Assembly (NCBI GenBank): GCA_016290775.1
Contig: JAEEVF010000002.1
Coordinates: 1 to 64,000, forward strand
Length of the DNA: 64,000 nt
Direction of reading: 5' to 3'
Origin: Acetatifactor sp.
Lineage (GTDB): Bacteria; Bacillota; Clostridia; Lachnospirales; Lachnospiraceae
The notes under the pieces were generated by a model. That model searched no databases and was not told the origin of the DNA. It saw only the letters and a program-made list of their open reading frames with translations. Of the stretch, positions 25,634 to 34,563 are shown one piece after another. Every line of letters starts with the position of its first letter. Position 1 is the stretch's first letter. Position numbers and translations under genes: made by a program.

Positions 25634-26827
25634 ATGAAAAAAGTATTGCAACTCTGTAAAGACGAATTTGTGCTGACGGCAGCAGCCATCCTTGCCATTC
25701 TTTCGGCCTTTTGGGTTCACCCGGATGCGGGATATCTCGCATATGTTGATTTCAGGACCCTCAGCCTTTTGTTTTGTCTGATGGCAGTGATGGGCGGCTT
25801 TCAGAGACTCGGCGTGTTCCGCGCCATTGCACAGGCACTGCTTCGGCGGGTCGGGACAAGTTCCGTACGGATTGTTTTGGTACTAGTGCTTTTGGCTTTT
25901 TTCTTTAGCATGCTGATCACGAATGACGTGGGGCTCATCACCTTCGTGCCCTTTACCTTTACGGTTTTGGAGCTCCTTGGCGAGAAGGCGAGGGATCGTC
26001 TGGTGGTTCCCGTGATCACGCTTGAGACGCTTGCCGCAAACCTAGGCAGCATGCTGACGCCCATCGGAAATCCGCAGAATCTTTATTTATATGGCAAAGC
26101 TGGCCTTAGCGTCGGAGGGTTTCTGCTTCTGATGCTTCCGCTGACAAGCGTGGCAGGCGCCTTACTTGTCATCTGGTCCATTGTTGTAGGAGTCCGTCGA
26201 GGTGCAAAGGCAGAGGAGGTCGCAAACGCACCAAACGGCGAAATCATCGTGGACAAGGCTTCTAAGCAAGTGGAAACGGTGACGGGACATGATGAAAAGA
26301 AAAAGATTTTGCTCCTGCTCATCTACTTGATCCTTTTTGCGCTGAGCCTTCTTACCGTTGCGAACAAAGTGCCGTTTGTCTTCACGCTGGCGGTGACCTT
26401 TGCTTGCATCCTCTTTTTGGATCACAAGACCCTCGGTAAGGTGGACTATTTCCTGCTATTAACCTTTACGGCCTTTTTCATCTTTATCGGAAACATGGGC
26501 AGGATCCCCGCGTTTTCAAACTTTCTGGGAGGGATAGTGGACGGTCGCGAGGTACCGGTTGGCATTCTGTCCAGCCAGGTGATCAGCAACGTGCCCGCGG
26601 CGCTTCTCCTTTCAGGTTTTTCGGAGAATTACAAGGAACTGATCATTGGCGTGAATCTTGGCGGCCTTGGAACGCTGATCGCTTCCATGGCAAGCCTGAT
26701 CTCGTATAAATATCTTGCAAAGCTCGCACCGGGAAAGAAAGGACGATATCTGGCATATTTCACCGTCGCCAGCATTGTCTTCCTAGGAGTTTTGCTTCTT
26801 GCATACTATGGAATGAAACTGTTTTAA
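25634..26827 (+). CDS. ArsB/NhaD-type anion or ion transporter (SLC13-like)
   Basis: A 397-residue membrane protein with about ten transmembrane helices, matching the ion transporter superfamily of CitM, ArsB, NhaD and SLC13. Seen: FFFSMLITNDVGLITFVPFT in the first repeat, NLGSMLTPIGNPQNLYLY, the typical substrate-loop TPxGNPQN pattern, and the matching second-half NVPAALLLSGF. The substrate is unclear; the TP(I/V)GNPQN sequence occurs in uncharacterised clostridial members. It lies 5 bases after the amidase stop and is probably co-transcribed, although no functional link is evident. Confidence 0.85.
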   Translation: MKKVLQLCKDEFVLTAAAILAILSAFWVHPDAGYLAYVDFRTLSLLFCLMAVMGGFQRLGVFRAIAQALLRRVGTSSVRIVLVLVLLAFFFSMLITNDVGLITFVPFTFTVLELLGEKARDRLVVPVITLETLAANLGSMLTPIGNPQNLYLYGKAGLSVGGFLLLMLPLTSVAGALLVIWSIVVGVRRGAKAEEVANAPNGEIIVDKASKQVETVTGHDEKKKILLLLIYLILFALSLLTVANKVPFVFTLAVTFACILFLDHKTLGKVDYFLLLTFTAFFIFIGNMGRIPAFSNFLGGIVDGREVPVGILSSQVISNVPAALLLSGFSENYKELIIGVNLGGLGTLIASMASLISYKYLAKLAPGKKGRYLAYFTVASIVFLGVLLLAYYGMKLF

Positions 26828-26863
26828 CGGATTCGAAGTGATATAAAGAAGGGGGAATGAACG

Positions 26864-27676
26864 ATGTTTTACACCTATCCTGGCGGAAAACAAAAGGCAC
26901 TTACTTTTAGCTATGACGATGGGCAGGTTTTTGACCGAAAGCTGGTGGAGATCTTTAACAGGAACGGGTTGAAGGCGACGTTTCACCTGAATTCCGGCAG
27001 GCTTGACAAGAGTGGCCATCATGGTGACTTTGTCGATTCGGAGGAGATCGCGAAGCTTTACGCAGGGCATGAGGTGGCCTGCCACGGCGTGCTTCATCAG
27101 GACCCGCTTCTTCTGTCCGAGCAGGAACTGCTTTGGGAATATAGTAAAGACAGGCTCACGTTGGAGAAGTATTCCGGCCAGTTTGTGCAGGGTCTTTCTT
27201 ATGCCTATGGACGATATAACGACACGACAAAGCGCGTGGCAAAGGCCGTGGGGCTGAAGTATTCCCGCACTGTGAATAGTACCCATGATTTTCGCGTGCC
27301 GGCAGATTTCCTCGAGTGGAATCCGACCTGTCATCACGCTGACGAGCGCCTGATGGAGCTTGGGCGGAACCTGATCGATTCGCCGCCGCACCGCATGATG
27401 CCGTTAATGTATGTCTGGGGTCACAGCTACGAGTTTAACCGCGACGACAACTGGGGGATCATTGAGGAATTCTGCGAACTTATGAAGGGCAGGGAAGACA
27501 TTTGGTATGCGACCAACGTTGAGATCTGCAATTACGTTAACGCCATCCGAAGCCTGGAAATTTCGATGGATCAAAAGAGGATCTACAACCCGACCGCTAC
27601 CGCCGTTTGGGTGCGAAATGACGTCGGGGAAACGATAGTGTGCGAACCTGGCAAGATCACTGTTGTGAAGGATTGA
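26864..27676 (+). CDS. polysaccharide deacetylase family protein
   Basis: A 270-residue NodB-fold protein. FSYDDGQVFD near residues 15-24 is the metal and base motif (T/S-F/Y-DDG), and VACHGVLH near 78-85 supplies the two metal His residues of motif 2. LSYAYGRYNDTTKRVAKAVG resembles motif 3, which normally reads PxGxY. The final ~45 residues are a small beta domain (IYNPTATAVWVRND...). No signal peptide is visible, so the protein may be cytoplasmic and act on small amino-sugar or polysaccharide substrates. An AAGGGGG site precedes the ATG. Confidence 0.85.
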   Translation: MFYTYPGGKQKALTFSYDDGQVFDRKLVEIFNRNGLKATFHLNSGRLDKSGHHGDFVDSEEIAKLYAGHEVACHGVLHQDPLLLSEQELLWEYSKDRLTLEKYSGQFVQGLSYAYGRYNDTTKRVAKAVGLKYSRTVNSTHDFRVPADFLEWNPTCHHADERLMELGRNLIDSPPHRMMPLMYVWGHSYEFNRDDNWGIIEEFCELMKGREDIWYATNVEICNYVNAIRSLEISMDQKRIYNPTATAVWVRNDVGETIVCEPGKITVVKD

Positions 27677-27704
27677 AGGAGAAGGAAGCGAGAAAGGAGC
27701 AAAC

Positions 27705-28259
27705 ATGGCGATCAATGAAATGATGATGATGGGCGATGAGGCATATAAAGCCGCAAAGGAGCTTTTAGAGGAAGCCAATCTGAAAGCCGGGGACCTACTT
27801 GTAGTCGGGTGTTCCACCAGTGAAGTCGGCGGCGCGACCATCGGCACGTTTTCCAGCCCGGAGCTCGCTGAGATGGTGTTCGGCGGAATCTACCAGGCGA
27901 CGGAGGAAGCAGGCGTTTTCTTGGTGGCGCAGTGCTGTGAACACCTCAATCGTGCTTTGATCCTCGAGCGGAAGGCGGCAGAAAAATACGGCTATGAGAT
28001 CGTGAACGTGATCCCACAGCCGAAGGCTGGCGGTTCCTTTGCAACGGCGGCATATAATTCCTTTGAGGAGCCCGTGGCCGTGGAACACGTGAAGGCACAT
28101 GCGGGAATGGACATCGGAGATACCTTGATCGGCATGCACCTTCGTGACGTTGCAGTGCCCGTCCGGATCCGCACCACGCAGATAGGCGACGCGCACGTGG
28201 TTTGCGCAAAGACCCGCGCGAAGTATATCGGCGGCTCCCGCGCGATCTACGCGGAATAG
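27705..28259 (+). CDS. UPF0340 (TIGR01440/YwlG-type) family protein
   Basis: A 184-residue protein of the UPF0340 family, small soluble proteins of unknown function conserved in Firmicutes. Typical segments: GDLLVVGCSTSEVGGATIG, FLVAQCCEHLNRALILER, AGGSFATAAY and the final KTRAKYIGGSRAIYAE. Length matches the family. An AAAGGAG site precedes the ATG. The downstream gap holds a long palindrome that may end transcription from both sides. Confidence 0.9.
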   Translation: MAINEMMMMGDEAYKAAKELLEEANLKAGDLLVVGCSTSEVGGATIGTFSSPELAEMVFGGIYQATEEAGVFLVAQCCEHLNRALILERKAAEKYGYEIVNVIPQPKAGGSFATAAYNSFEEPVAVEHVKAHAGMDIGDTLIGMHLRDVAVPVRIRTTQIGDAHVVCAKTRAKYIGGSRAIYAE

Positions 28260-28266
28260 ACAATTG

Positions 28267-28404
28267 ACGTGCCACTGGGGACGGTTCTTTTTGACTCGTG
28301 CCAACGGGGACGGTTCTTTTTGGCACATTTTGTCTTTGGTGACAAAATGTGCCAAAAAGAACCGTCCCCGTTGGCACGAAAAAGAACCGTCCCCAGTGGC
28401 ACGT
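28267..28404. repeat. nested REP-like palindrome (GGGGACGGTTC type)
   Basis: Two REP-like units facing two inverted units form one long hairpin: arms of about 64-68 bases pair almost perfectly around a 5-base loop near 28336-28340, the only flaw being four extra bases (GACT) in the left arm. Each unit has the form GTGCCA(C/A)(T/C)GGGGACGGTTCTTTTT. It lies between the convergent UPF0340 and DNA methyltransferase genes and could serve as a bidirectional terminator. Such palindromes are typically dispersed by REP-associated tyrosine transposases, none of which is in the window. Related copies are at 57931 and 58218. Confidence 0.9.
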
Positions 28405-28416
28405 CTGGCAGGCAAT

Positions 28417-29490
28417 TTACTTCAAGGCCTGGACCACCTGTCCGGCCAATGCTACGGAAAGAAGAGGAGGCACGGCGTTGCCGACCTCAAGGTTCTTCCG
28501 CGCGCGGCTTCCGTAGAATTTATAATCATCTGGGAAGCTCTGGAGCCTTGCGCCCTCGCGGGTCGTAAGGGACCTGGACTCTCTTGGATGGATGCATCTG
28601 GAAGACGAGGGGGTTGCGAAGTTTCGCGTCATGGTCGGCGCGGGCTTTTTCCACCACATCTTCGCATAGGTGTTGCCATATCCGCTCGTCGGGCGAAGCT
28701 CTTCGGGGAGATCCTCCTTGGAACCGCCGTCCGGCAGGGCTTCCATAATGCGGCGAAGTCGTTCGCCGTTTTTTGGTGCAACAAATTCTTCCAAGGTCTT
28801 GCTGTTTGCCCTAAGGTACTTCTGATACGCATTCTTGGGCTTGGAAGCATATTCCGTCGCGCTGCCGCCGCTTGCGATGGCAGGCAGGTCAGACAAGGCG
28901 TCCTCCAGGGTCACGTAAGGCAGAAGTCCTTCGCCATCCCCGTGGGTTGCGGCAGGGTACTGAAACACGTTCTTGCCCTGCATGCCCACCAAGATCACGC
29001 GCTCCCGATACTGCGGAACGCCATAATCCACGGCGTTTAAGACCTTGATCTTCAATTCATAGCCGAGTTTTCTAAATCTCTTTTGGATCACCTTGATCAG
29101 CTTCCCGCCCTGCATGCTCATGAGGCCCGACACATTTTCGAACAGGAAGATCTTTGGCTTTACGATCGAGAGAATGCGGCAATACTCCTCAAAGAGCCAC
29201 GCGCGGTCATCCATCTGGCGCTTGCCCAGCGTGGAGTAGGACTGGCACGGAGGCCCGCCCACCAGCACGTCAACGGGTTTGCCGCCCGTCGCGGCGAGGA
29301 TCCGTTCCTCCGTGAGGTTTCGGATGTCGTCATTGATCATCTTCACGCCAGGGTGGTTTAAGGTATATGCCGTCGCAATGTCTTTTTCATATTCATTCGC
29401 AAAAAGGATCCGAAAATGATCATTGTGCGCAAAGCCGTAGCTTAGGCCACCGACGCCGGCGAACAGATCGATCACGTTTATCTTCTTCAT
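28417..29490 (-). CDS. orphan C5-cytosine DNA methyltransferase
   Basis: A 357-residue DNA (cytosine-5) methyltransferase. Motif I is DLFAGVGGLSYGF (8-20) for AdoMet binding. Motif IV is GGPPCQSYSTLGKR with the catalytic Cys82. Motif VI is ENVSG, motif VIII is QYRERVILVG, and motifs IX-X include the TTREGARLQSFPDDY and VGNAVPPLL segments. The target-recognition region lies at about 200-280. No restriction endonuclease is adjacent, so it is an orphan enzyme, perhaps regulatory or protective. Its ATG overlaps the murG stop by four bases (29487-29490), making the two translationally coupled, which is unusual. Confidence 0.92.
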   Translation of the reverse strand: MKKINVIDLFAGVGGLSYGFAHNDHFRILFANEYEKDIATAYTLNHPGVKMINDDIRNLTEERILAATGGKPVDVLVGGPPCQSYSTLGKRQMDDRAWLFEEYCRILSIVKPKIFLFENVSGLMSMQGGKLIKVIQKRFRKLGYELKIKVLNAVDYGVPQYRERVILVGMQGKNVFQYPAATHGDGEGLLPYVTLEDALSDLPAIASGGSATEYASKPKNAYQKYLRANSKTLEEFVAPKNGERLRRIMEALPDGGSKEDLPEELRPTSGYGNTYAKMWWKKPAPTMTRNFATPSSSRCIHPRESRSLTTREGARLQSFPDDYKFYGSRARKNLEVGNAVPPLLSVALAGQVVQALK

Positions 29491-30566
29491 GATGCAGTCT
29501 CCATTCCGGCGGCTTCTTTGATGAGGCCCATGATCGTTGCGACGGAGTCCATCTGATTGCTTGCGGACATTGCGTCAAGATAGGTCTTGCGGTTACGATA
29601 CAGGTCTTCTACGGCCTGCGTTAATTCCTTTGTCGTCAGGTCATCTTCCTCGATCACCACGGAAAAGCCTTGTTCCTTATAGGATGCGGCATTGAGAAGC
29701 TGGTCGCCGCGGCTTACGTCCGCAGGCAGAGGGATCAAAATGTTGGGCTTTTTCAGCGCCAGGATCTCGCAGATGGCATTGGCGCCGGCCCTTGAGATCA
29801 CAAGGTCGCAGGCCGCAAACAGGTCCTTCAGTTCGGCCTTGACATATTCAAATTGCTTGTAGCCCACTTGGTCGAGAAGGAGATTGTCCACCTTATCTTT
29901 TCCGCAAAGGTGAACGATCTGGAAATCTTCAAGAAGCTGAGGCAGCGCAGAGCGCACGGCCTGGTTGACGTTGGCGGAGCCAAGGCTTCCGCCCATCACG
30001 AGGATCACGGGCTTTTCCTCCGTGAAACCACACATGGCAAGGCCTAGTGCACGATCGCCCTCGGCGAGCTCCTTACGGATCGGAGAGCCTGTCAGAACGG
30101 CCTTTCCTGCAGGCAATTTCTTCATGGTCTCAGGGAAATTGCAGCACACCTTTTTTGCAACGGGGATGCAGAGCTTGTTTGCCAGTCCGGGCGTGATGTC
30201 GCTCTCATGAATGATGCAGGGGATCTTCAGCGATGCCGCCGCACGCACCACGGGCACGCTGACAAAGCCACCCTTGGAGAACACGACGTCAGGCTTAAAT
30301 TCCTTCAGGACTTTCTTCGCCTCTAAGTATCCCTTCATCACGCGGAACGGATCGGAAAAATTCTTGGGATCCAGATACCTTCTGAATTTCCCGGTGGCAA
30401 TGCCGTGATAGGGAATGCCAAAATCTGCGATGAGCTTTTTCTCGATCCCCTCGTAGGAACCGATATATTCAATTTCAAAACCAGCTTCCTTTAAGGACGG
30501 GAGCAGGGCGAGATTCGGGGTTACGTGTCCCGCCGTGCCGCCGCCTGTCAGTACAATTCGTTTCAT
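29487..30566 (-). CDS. murG: MurG, lipid II-forming GlcNAc transferase
   Basis: A 359-residue GT28 glycosyltransferase that adds GlcNAc from UDP-GlcNAc to undecaprenyl-PP-MurNAc-pentapeptide, making lipid II at the inner face of the membrane. Seen: the N-terminal TGGGTAGHVTPNLAL loop, SKGGFVSVPVVRAA, PCIIHESDITPGLAN, VMGGSLGSANVN and the C-terminal UDP-sugar site VISRAGANAICEIL with LIPLPA. Length is normal. It lies outside any division/cell-wall gene cluster, between a TSCPD gene and the orphan methyltransferase. Confidence 0.95.
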   Translation of the reverse strand: MKRIVLTGGGTAGHVTPNLALLPSLKEAGFEIEYIGSYEGIEKKLIADFGIPYHGIATGKFRRYLDPKNFSDPFRVMKGYLEAKKVLKEFKPDVVFSKGGFVSVPVVRAAASLKIPCIIHESDITPGLANKLCIPVAKKVCCNFPETMKKLPAGKAVLTGSPIRKELAEGDRALGLAMCGFTEEKPVILVMGGSLGSANVNQAVRSALPQLLEDFQIVHLCGKDKVDNLLLDQVGYKQFEYVKAELKDLFAACDLVISRAGANAICEILALKKPNILIPLPADVSRGDQLLNAASYKEQGFSVVIEEDDLTTKELTQAVEDLYRNRKTYLDAMSASNQMDSVATIMGLIKEAAGMETAS

Positions 30567-30604
30567 TTCTGAAATCCTCGGATCGTAATATTCTTTCGCA
30601 AAGC

Positions 30605-30841
30605 TTAACGCATCTGCTCTAAGGCTCTCGCCAGCTGATCGGGGCAGGAGGTGGACTTAAAGCCACAGGTGATGCCCTTCAAGCGGTCAATGGCCTCGTC
30701 CACGAGCATGCCCTTAACGAGGGCGCTGATGCCCTTGGTGTTGCCGTTGCAGCCGCCGATGAACTGAACGGATTCGATCCTTCCGTCCTTTACTTCCACG
30801 TCGATCGCGGAGGAACAAGTGCCAGATGTCTTATATCTCAT
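30605..30841 (-). CDS. TSCPD domain protein (TIGR03905 type)
   Basis: A 78-residue protein with the family pattern: TSGTCSSAIDVEV at the N-terminus, FIGGCNGNTKGISALVKGM in the middle and STSCPDQLARAL near the end, which names the TSCPD domain. Cysteines at the SGTC, GGCNGN and SCPD positions suggest metal or redox binding. The domain also occurs at the C-terminus of adenosylcobalamin-dependent ribonucleotide reductases. It lies 43 bases after the glucose-6-phosphate isomerase gene. AAAGGAA site before the ATG. Confidence 0.9.
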   Translation of the reverse strand: MRYKTSGTCSSAIDVEVKDGRIESVQFIGGCNGNTKGISALVKGMLVDEAIDRLKGITCGFKSTSCPDQLARALEQMR

Positions 30842-30884
30842 GTGAAATTCCTTTCTGCTTGCCTGTTATATCTGCCCGAAGACC

Positions 30885-32465
30885 TTAGATCTCGAACATG
30901 TCGCTGAGCTCTTTCAGCGCGCCGTCGGTATCATGTGCGAGCACCTTCTTTGCCAGTACCTTGCCGAGCTGAACGCCTTCCTGATCAAAGCTGTTCACAT
31001 TCCAAAGGAAGCCCTGGAACATGATCTTGTTCTCGTAATGGGAGAGCAGTGCGCCCATGGTTTCAGGAGTGAGCCTGTCGCCAACGATGATGCTGGACGG
31101 ACGATTGCCTGCAAATTTCTTGTTGTTATCTTCTGCGTCCTTGCCGCATGCAAATGCCATGATCTGAGCCACCACGTTTGCGCAGAGTTTTTTCTGGCTG
31201 GTGCTGCCCTGGATGTCCACGTCAACGCCAAGCTGGCTCTCCTTAAAGCCGATGAACTGCAGGGGAACAATGTCGGTTCCCTGATGGAGCAGCTGGTAGA
31301 AGGAGTGCTGGCCATTGGTGCCGGGCTCACCGAACAGAACGGGGCCGGTAGGATAATTTACGGGCTCGCCAAAGCGGTTCACGGACTTGCCGTTGGATTC
31401 CATGTCAGCCTGCTGAAGATGTGCAGGGAAACGGGAAAGTGCCTGAGAATAAGGCAGGAGCGCCGTCGCAGGGAAGCCAAGCACGTTCCTCTCGTACACG
31501 CCGATCAGCGCGTCGAGCAGTGCAGGATTCTTCTTTAAGTCCGCATTCGTTGCAAGCTTGTCCTCTGCGGCAGCGCCGTCAAGGAAGCGAGCAAACACTT
31601 CGGGAGTATATGCCAGCGAAAGGATCGCGCCACCCACTGCAGAGGTGGAGGAGAAACGTCCGCCGATGTAATCGTCCATGAAGAAAGCACGCAGATAATC
31701 GCTGCTGGTGGCAAGAGGAGAGGTCTCACTCGTCACGGCCACCATGTGCTTGGAAGCGTCAAGACCCGCATTCTTCAGGGCATCCTTTACGAAGGACTCA
31801 TTGGTCAGGGTCTCAAGCGTGGTTCCGCTCTTGGACACCAGAACGAACAGGGAGTGCGCCACGTCGATGCCTGCAAGGACTGCAGCGGCGTCATCCGGGT
31901 CAACGTTGCTGATGAACTTTGCCTCCATGTTGAAGTTCCCGGTCTGCTTTGCCCAGTTCTCCAGTGCCAGGTAGATGGCGCGGGGACCGAGGTCGGAACC
32001 GCCGATGCCGATCTGGACAACGGTCGTGAACTTCTCGCCGGCGCCGTTGGTGATCTTTCCGGCATGCACGTCATTTGCAAATTCTTCGATCTTCTTTTGC
32101 TGTGCGAGGTAGAAGTCTCTCTTGTTCACGCCGTCCTTGATCACGGCCTCGCCGAGCTGACCGCGGGTGAGCTGATGCAGCACAAGTCTCTTTTCGCCGG
32201 TGTTGATCACTTCGCCGTTGTACAGCGCCGCGTACTTTTCGAGAAGCTGTGCCTCGTCGGCAAGGGCCTTCAGGCCGTCCAGCACGTTGTCATCCACGGC
32301 CTTTGCGGCGTAAACGTAAGTCATGCCTTCTGCCATGGGAACTTGATAGTTCTTTACTCTGTCAGCCCCGGACTGTCCGCTCATCACGTCCTTCAGGCTC
32401 ACCTTTTCCTTTTTTGCCAACGCGTCAAACGCTGCCAGCGTATCAAGATTTTTCCATGAGATCAT
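30885..32465 (-). CDS. pgi: glucose-6-phosphate isomerase
   Basis: A 526-residue phosphoglucose isomerase interconverting glucose 6-phosphate and fructose 6-phosphate in glycolysis. Seen: TTVVQIGIGGSDLGPRAIY, VSKSGTTLETLTN (sugar-phosphate-binding serine/threonine loop), FMDDYIGGRFSSTSAVGG, and the C-terminal NSFDQEGVQLGK with the active-site region. The longer form from 32495 starts with an unlikely N-terminus; the ATG at 32465 has an AGGAGG site at about 32474-32481. It is divergent from the hydroxyacid dehydrogenase gene. Confidence 0.95.
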   Translation of the reverse strand: MISWKNLDTLAAFDALAKKEKVSLKDVMSGQSGADRVKNYQVPMAEGMTYVYAAKAVDDNVLDGLKALADEAQLLEKYAALYNGEVINTGEKRLVLHQLTRGQLGEAVIKDGVNKRDFYLAQQKKIEEFANDVHAGKITNGAGEKFTTVVQIGIGGSDLGPRAIYLALENWAKQTGNFNMEAKFISNVDPDDAAAVLAGIDVAHSLFVLVSKSGTTLETLTNESFVKDALKNAGLDASKHMVAVTSETSPLATSSDYLRAFFMDDYIGGRFSSTSAVGGAILSLAYTPEVFARFLDGAAAEDKLATNADLKKNPALLDALIGVYERNVLGFPATALLPYSQALSRFPAHLQQADMESNGKSVNRFGEPVNYPTGPVLFGEPGTNGQHSFYQLLHQGTDIVPLQFIGFKESQLGVDVDIQGSTSQKKLCANVVAQIMAFACGKDAEDNNKKFAGNRPSSIIVGDRLTPETMGALLSHYENKIMFQGFLWNVNSFDQEGVQLGKVLAKKVLAHDTDGALKELSDMFEI

Positions 32466-32567
32466 ATTATTTTTCCTCCTTAGGATTTGTTTCACAAACT
32501 AATAGAATTATAACTGATGAGAGGGCATTATTCAAGGGAAATTGGGGGTGGATTTTCATAAGGAGTC

Positions 32568-32576
32568 TGATATAAT
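32568..32576 (+). promoter_or_regulatory. extended -10 promoter for hydroxyacid dehydrogenase
   Basis: TGATATAAT (TGn plus TATAAT at 32571-32576), 42 bases before the ATG at 32619. No good -35 is seen, as expected for extended -10 promoters. Confidence 0.6.
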
Positions 32577-32618
32577 AGATAGTTAGGGAAACACCTTTGG
32601 AAAGAAAGGGGACACAGA

Positions 32619-33581
32619 ATGAAGATCGTACTTTTGGAACGTAACAGTGCCGGCACGGACATTTCCGTGGATTGCTTTTCGGATTTTGGTGAAGTGGTTT
32701 CATATGCCAACACGGTGACCCCCACGGAGGTTTCCGAACGCGTCGGCGACGCGGACATTGTGGTCTGCAACAAATCGCCCATGCGTGCCGACACCTTGGA
32801 GGATTGCCCGAACGTAAAGCTGATCTGCGAGCTTGCGACGGGATATGACAACTGCGATCTTGAGTATTGCAAGTCCCGCGGGATCCAGGTGCGCAACGTG
32901 GTGGATTATTCCACGAGCATGGTGGCACAGCACACCTTCACGCTGGCGCTTGCGCTTTCGCAAAAGCTGATGCATTACGATGCCTACGTAAAATGCGGTG
33001 CCTATGGCGCGCAGGATCGGTTCTCTAATTTTGACCGCCCGTTCTATGAACTCGATGGCAAGACTTGGGGGATCGTCGGCATGGGCAACATCGGAAAACG
33101 CGTGGCAAAGATCGCTACGGCCTTTGGCTGCAAGGTGATCTTCACCTCCATCACGGGAAAGAGCACCGTGACGGAATATGAGCAGGTCAGCAAAAATGAG
33201 CTGCTTGAGCGGAGCGATTTCTTGTCCCTCCACTGCCCGCTAAGCGACCTGTCGCGGGATTACATTGATCTGTATGCCCTAAGGGCCATGAAGAAGACGG
33301 CATATCTCATCAACGTGGCGCGCGGGCCCGTGGTGAACAATCCGGATCTTTACGATGCGCTGAGGCTCGGGGAGATCGCAGGCGCAGGCCTTGACGTGCT
33401 TGAAAAGGAGCCCATACAGCCAACCAATCCGCTTGCGAAGATCCAGGATTCCTCAAAGCTGATCATCACGCCGCACCTTGCGTGGGCCAGCGTGGAAGCA
33501 AGAACTCGTTGCGTTCAGGGCGTATATGATAACATCGCGGCCTTCCTTCGCGGAGAGGACCGCAACGTGGTGAATCCTTAG
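32619..33581 (+). CDS. D-2-hydroxyacid dehydrogenase
   Basis: A 320-residue NAD(P)-dependent D-isomer-specific 2-hydroxyacid dehydrogenase. The Rossmann loop GMGNIGKRV is at 154-162. The catalytic Arg is in INVARGPVVN, the Glu in DVLEKEPIQ, and the His in TPHLAWAS near the C-terminus. It reduces 2-oxoacids (or glyoxylate/hydroxypyruvate type substrates) to D-2-hydroxyacids; substrate not deducible. The spacing and order of domains are normal. A clear extended -10 lies upstream. Confidence 0.93.
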   Translation: MKIVLLERNSAGTDISVDCFSDFGEVVSYANTVTPTEVSERVGDADIVVCNKSPMRADTLEDCPNVKLICELATGYDNCDLEYCKSRGIQVRNVVDYSTSMVAQHTFTLALALSQKLMHYDAYVKCGAYGAQDRFSNFDRPFYELDGKTWGIVGMGNIGKRVAKIATAFGCKVIFTSITGKSTVTEYEQVSKNELLERSDFLSLHCPLSDLSRDYIDLYALRAMKKTAYLINVARGPVVNNPDLYDALRLGEIAGAGLDVLEKEPIQPTNPLAKIQDSSKLIITPHLAWASVEARTRCVQGVYDNIAAFLRGEDRNVVNP

Positions 33582-33587
33582 AAAAGA

Positions 33588-33616
33588 TTGACAATACGAG
33601 GCGTATGACATAAGAT
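33588..33616 (+). promoter_or_regulatory. promoter for 33652 gene
   Basis: TTGACA at 33588-33593, 17-base spacer, TAAGAT at 33611-33616. It begins 7 bases after the dehydrogenase stop, so the next two genes have their own promoter. Confidence 0.6.
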
Positions 33617-33651
33617 AATAGGGATATATCAAGAAAAAGGGGGTTTCAACA

Positions 33652-34059
33652 ATGGGTCTGACAAATGGTTGGGGCGACGACATTGACGAGGAACTGCAAA
33701 ATAAAAAGAAGCTGGAAGTCGGCTTCATGTGGAATTTCATCAGCACGAATAACATGATCACGAAGTTCGACCAGGAAGTTGGCGAGGTGGACAAGGATTA
33801 TCCCAAGTGTGAGATCGCTAAGATGTGGTACTCTACGCTGATCGTAATGGTGATCTTTGAACTGATCATGCACAATGCGCTTGTGATCATTGGATTGCCG
33901 TTCTTTCTCCTTTATGGCATGATCCTCTTCAAGCTTTCAAAGCTGTTCAAGCGCTTTGGCTATTCCCCCGCACCCTATTGGGTGATCGCTATCGTGGTCA
34001 TTGCGATCGGCGCTGCGGCAAATTACTTGCTCTGGTTCCTTCTGCCGGGCCTTTTATAA
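33652..34059 (+). CDS. small membrane protein of unknown function
   Basis: A 135-residue protein with a hydrophilic N-terminal half and two to three C-terminal transmembrane helices (about 65-100 and 108-132). No family is recognised. The charged N-terminus contains DDIDEELQNKKKLEVGF and an internal KFDQEVGEVDKDYPKCEI. A GGGGG-type site lies 11 bases before the ATG. It is 14 bases upstream of the GtrA-family gene, suggesting a two-gene membrane module. Confidence 0.8.
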   Translation: MGLTNGWGDDIDEELQNKKKLEVGFMWNFISTNNMITKFDQEVGEVDKDYPKCEIAKMWYSTLIVMVIFELIMHNALVIIGLPFFLLYGMILFKLSKLFKRFGYSPAPYWVIAIVVIAIGAAANYLLWFLLPGLL

Positions 34060-34073
34060 TTGGAGTGTGACTT

Positions 34074-34541
34074 ATGATTCAGAAAATCAAAGAGTTGATG
34101 ATCCAGTATCAAGAGATCATCATATATGTGATCGTCGGTTTTATCGTAACCTTCTTTTGCTGGGGCGTGGCCGGCATCGGAAAACTGTTCCTTGACGTGG
34201 AGAATTCCTCCTTTCAGAACTTCGTGAACAACACGCTGAACTGGATCGCGGGCGTTTGCTTTGCATATCCCTTGAACCGCAAATGGGTGTTCAAGAGTAA
34301 GAATCCCCACATCCTCAAGGAATTTACCGGATTTGCGTCATCGAGATTTTCCACCTGGGTGCTGGACGTATTCATCATGTGGCTGACCGTCAATGTTTTC
34401 CACTGGAATTACTGGATCAGCAAGATCTTTATCTCCTCGGTGCTTGTCATGATCGTGAATTACATTTTCAGCAAGTTCCTGGTTTTCCGAAAGAAGAAAA
34501 ATACTGCAGAACAAAAAGAAGAATCCCCCGTAGAGGCTTAA
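34074..34541 (+). CDS. GtrA family membrane protein
   Basis: A 155-residue protein with four transmembrane helices matching GtrA, the family proposed to flip undecaprenyl-phosphate-linked sugars during surface glycosylation. Seen: the first helix ending in FFCWGVAG, then NNTLNWIAGVCFAYPLNRKWVF, the family hallmark, EFTGFASSRFSTW, and VNYIFSKFLVF before a Lys-rich tail. No glycosyltransferase partner is adjacent. Closed by the terminator at 34564. Confidence 0.88.
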   Translation: MIQKIKELMIQYQEIIIYVIVGFIVTFFCWGVAGIGKLFLDVENSSFQNFVNNTLNWIAGVCFAYPLNRKWVFKSKNPHILKEFTGFASSRFSTWVLDVFIMWLTVNVFHWNYWISKIFISSVLVMIVNYIFSKFLVFRKKKNTAEQKEESPVEA

Positions 34542-34563
34542 GGGGAATTCAAATAAAAAAAGT

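Noticed and set aside
28264..29040. Frames with Lys-Glu-Pro-Ser-Pro repeats
   Set aside because: Translations of the REP-like palindromes and of the antisense strand of the methyltransferase, not genes.
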